Source of the DNA: Alphaproteobacteria bacterium
GTDB taxonomy: Bacteria > Pseudomonadota > Alphaproteobacteria > RF32 > CAG-239
Direction: 5' to 3'
DNA length: 33,967 nucleotides
NCBI GenBank assembly: GCA_017464685.1
Contig: JAFTYO010000033.1
Coordinates: 1 to 33,967, forward strand
Every line of letters starts with the position of its first letter. The stretch's first letter is position 1. The position numbers were made by a program, and so were the translations under genes. Of this stretch, positions 32,167-33,967 are shown one piece after another. Under the pieces are notes generated by a model. That model was not told the origin of the DNA and ran no database searches. It worked only from the letters and a program-made list of their open reading frames with translations.

Positions 32167-33074
32167 TTGTTATTGCAGGACCAACAGCCTCCGGAAAATC
32201 AGCTCTTGCCATTGATGTTGCATTGTCCGTTAACGGAGTAATAATAAACTCTGATTCCATGCAAGTTTACAAGCATATGCCCATAATTACCGCTTGTCCG
32301 AACAAACAAGATAAGTCGGTTGTTGAACACCGCTTGTTTGAAATATATGAACCTAATGTAAAAGGTAATGTAGTCGATTGGCTGAATTTGGCAACAGAAG
32401 AAATCAAATCGGTGTGGCAAGAAAACAAAATTCCGATTATAGTCGGCGGTACCGGTTTATATATCGACAATTTAATAAACGGTACCACTCCCATACCTGA
32501 AACACCAGCAGAAATAAGAAAAAAAATTGCTTTGCTCTTAAACCAAGAAAGCACTGCATATTTACATAATGAACTTAAAAAAATCGATAAAGAATCGGCT
32601 TTGAAAATCAGCCCTAACGATACAACCAGATTATCAAGAGCAATGGAGATTTTTGAGCATACAAAAACACCTCTTTCGGTTTGGCATAAAAAACCGATGA
32701 TAAAAAAATTACCAGAGGCCGAATTTTTTGTAATTAAAATATGCCCGACTGCCGAAGAACTTGATGCCAAGTGTTATTTGCGTTTTGATAAAATGCTTGA
32801 ATTAGGAGCTTTGGATGAAATAAGGTTTTTAAACAGCCTAAATTTAGATGAAAAACTTCCTTCAATGCGAGCTTTGGGTGTGCCTGAATTGTTAGAATTT
32901 ATAAAAGGTAAGACTTCACTTGAAAAAGCTGTTCAAAACGCCAAACTTCATACCAGACAATATGCCAAAAGACAACGAACTTGGTTTAAAAACAAACTAA
33001 AAGCCGATTTTGAACTTTTACAATGTTATACCGGAAATTTCAATGAAGTTAAACCAGCTTTGGAAAATTTTTAG
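32148..33074 (+). CDS. miaA: tRNA dimethylallyltransferase MiaA
   Basis: It transfers a dimethylallyl group to A37 of tRNAs that read codons starting with U. P-loop GPTASGKS (11-18), INSDSMQVYKHM with the catalytic Asp, VVEHRLFEIYEP, VGGTGLYIDNLINGT and the C-terminal RQYAKRQRTWFKN are the family marks. The ATG at 32148 overlaps the end of ddl and has GGAG eight bases upstream, giving 308 residues; an in-frame start 27 bases earlier is less likely. MiaB, which acts next on the same base, is encoded at 24642. Confidence 0.97.
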   Translation: MSQNKIIVIAGPTASGKSALAIDVALSVNGVIINSDSMQVYKHMPIITACPNKQDKSVVEHRLFEIYEPNVKGNVVDWLNLATEEIKSVWQENKIPIIVGGTGLYIDNLINGTTPIPETPAEIRKKIALLLNQESTAYLHNELKKIDKESALKISPNDTTRLSRAMEIFEHTKTPLSVWHKKPMIKKLPEAEFFVIKICPTAEELDAKCYLRFDKMLELGALDEIRFLNSLNLDEKLPSMRALGVPELLEFIKGKTSLEKAVQNAKLHTRQYAKRQRTWFKNKLKADFELLQCYTGNFNEVKPALENF

Positions 33075-33157
33075 CTTTTTAACTCCTGTTTTTATGATTA
33101 GTAAAAAAGTAAGATTATTAATATAGCCTTTATAGTTGTTTAGTGGAGGGATGTGAT

Positions 33158-33349
33158 ATGTTACAACTGATTTTGCCGAAAGAAAAATATTGGAAATCTT
33201 TTCAACAAGGTGTGGAAAAATTTAAAAAACACCCTACCCCATATGATACCAACGGAATTAAAGTTGATTTAAAATTTACAAATTTTGCCGATTTTAAAAC
33301 AGATTGTGAAAATGAGCGATATATTGATTACACCGGATATTCTTCGTAA
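33158..33349 (+). pseudogene. truncated N-terminus, possibly of a GNAT acetyltransferase
   Basis: The ATG at 33158 has a good GGAGGG site seven bases upstream, and the first residues MLQLILPKEKYWKSFQQG followed by VEKFKKHPTPYD resemble the start of some GNAT-type acetyltransferases (weak resemblance). After about residue 50 the frame runs into the start region of the Fic gene and ends at 33349 after only 63 residues. The rest of the enzyme is missing. It is best seen as a gene stub left by a deletion. Confidence 0.45.
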
Positions 33350-33809
33350 AATAGCAAAAAAATAGATACATTTAAGGTCTCTTGGAACAGCGGTGGTATA
33401 AAAGTTGCACCAGAGAAATTAAAGACAATGAAAAGAATTGCGACCATTGAGTCTATTGGTTCATCTAATCGCATAGAGGGGAATAAATTAAACGATATAG
33501 ATGTTGAAACAGTATTTAACAATATAACAAAAAAATCTTTTCAAACACGAGATGAGCAAAAAGTTGCAGGATATGCAGATTTACTTGCTACAATCTTTGA
33601 TAGTTACCAAGATATTCCGTTATCTGAAAATTATATTCGTCAGCTTCACAAAATTTTGCTAAGCTACTCAACAAAAGATGAGTGTCATAGAGGTGAGTAT
33701 AAGAAAGATTCAAATAGAGTTGTTGCTTTTGATGCGGATAGTAATGAAAAAAGATATTTTAGAAAAACAAGGCTCAACCAAAGGAACAAACTATACTTTG
33801 AAAAAGTAA
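33312..33809 (+). pseudogene. Fic-family protein, broken by frameshift and loss of the catalytic core
   Basis: Fic proteins AMPylate target proteins. The ATG at 33312 begins MSDILITPDILRKIAKK and hits TAG right after a run of seven A (33356-33362). Shifted by one base, the sequence continues as IDTFKVSWNSGGIKVAPEKL and TIESIGSSNRIEGNKL, which contains the inhibitory-helix motif (S-x-x-x-E-G), then YIRQLHKILLSYS and HRGEYKKDSNRVVAFDA. The HPFxDGNGR catalytic motif never appears. Instead, from 33744 another frame gives DILEKQGSTKGTNYTLKK and TAA at 33807, which is the usual C-terminal winged-helix ending of Fic proteins. So the middle has been deleted. A 131-residue frame starting at 33428 is what remains open. 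Confidence 0.75.
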
Positions 33810-33842
33810 CAGATTTGTACTGATAATACTTTTTGTATTAAT

Positions 33843-33967
33843 TTATGCTTTCATATGTCGTTTAAGTTGGTCGTTTATTGTGTAGATATCACTATTTTCG
33901 GCAAAACTGTAATAGCTGTCTTTGGTGATAATGATATGGTCGTACAGTGCAATTTTTAGCGAATTTA
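33843..33967 (-). CDS. C-terminus of a RadC-like (JAB domain) protein, partial
   Basis: Read on the minus strand and entering from the right edge, the last 40 residues are visible: LKIALYDHIIITKDSYYSFA, then a short tail ending HMKA and TAA at 33843-33845. LxDHIIIxxxxYxSFxE is the C-terminal motif of RadC/YeeS-type JAB-domain proteins. The metal-binding HxHPSG motif would lie beyond the window. The tail after the SFAE motif is longer than is usual for chromosomal RadC. It stands next to gene debris, consistent with an accessory-element RadC homologue. Confidence 0.7.
   Translation of the reverse strand, partial: NSLKIALYDHIIITKDSYYSFAENSDIYTINDQLKRHMKA

Overview
The window looks like the chromosome of an AT-rich alphaproteobacterium, probably one of the poorly cultured host-associated lineages. 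The evidence is gene order. rpmH-rnpA-yidD-yidC-engB, miaB-phoH-ybeY-lnt-XRE regulator-trmB and yggT-DUF167-folD are arrangements typical of Alphaproteobacteria. Most genes are AT-rich and have clear Shine-Dalgarno sites (AAAGGAG, GGAGG). No tRNA, rRNA, CRISPR array or intact insertion sequence was seen.

Left part (1-2090) is an accessory, decaying region. It holds the C-terminal part of an unrecognised protein, two tiny membrane proteins behind their own TTGACA promoter, a frame-broken remnant of a larger protein, and a small membrane protein. From 2093 to 7364, on the minus strand, lie an LplT/PlsC/Aas-type fusion whose adenylation domain is shortened and lacks its P-loop, a small basic secreted protein, and ligA. 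At 7616-8464 sits a single gene of clearly different base composition, probably acquired, closed by its own terminator.

Middle part (8570-18860): a periplasmic hypothetical, then the rpmH-rnpA-yidD-yidC-engB operon (ribosome protein L34, RNase P protein, membrane insertion, ribosome GTPase) read from a near-consensus promoter. Divergent from it is a protein joining a CoaD-like fold without its catalytic HxGH to an HD phosphohydrolase domain. Then comes a complete tetR-mfp-rnd efflux operon whose promoter overlaps a perfect inverted-repeat operator resembling that of AcrR.

Right part (18861-33967): small secreted proteins and a ribbon-helix-helix protein; the miaB-phoH-ybeY-lnt cluster with an XRE regulator and trmB, here without metK and tlyC; a plus-strand operon terB-like / unknown / yggT / yggU / folD; a minus-strand pair (TrhP-like U32 protein and a DUF3108 protein); then ddl and miaA. 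The right edge decays again: a truncated acetyltransferase-like start, a Fic gene broken by a poly-A frameshift and by loss of its catalytic core, and the C-terminus of a RadC-like protein running off the window.

Together the core genes serve translation and tRNA maturation (RnpA, YbeY, MiaA, MiaB, TrmB, TrhP), envelope biogenesis (YidC, YidD, Lnt, Ddl, Aas-like) and DNA ligation. The accessory genes lie mainly at the two ends and at 7.6-8.5 kb. No clear-cut new multi-gene system was found. The best candidates for novelty are the CoaD-like/HD fusion, the P-loop-less Aas fusion, the transferred gene at 7616, the tiny membrane-protein pair and a poly-A promoter in front of a DUF4402-like secreted protein.
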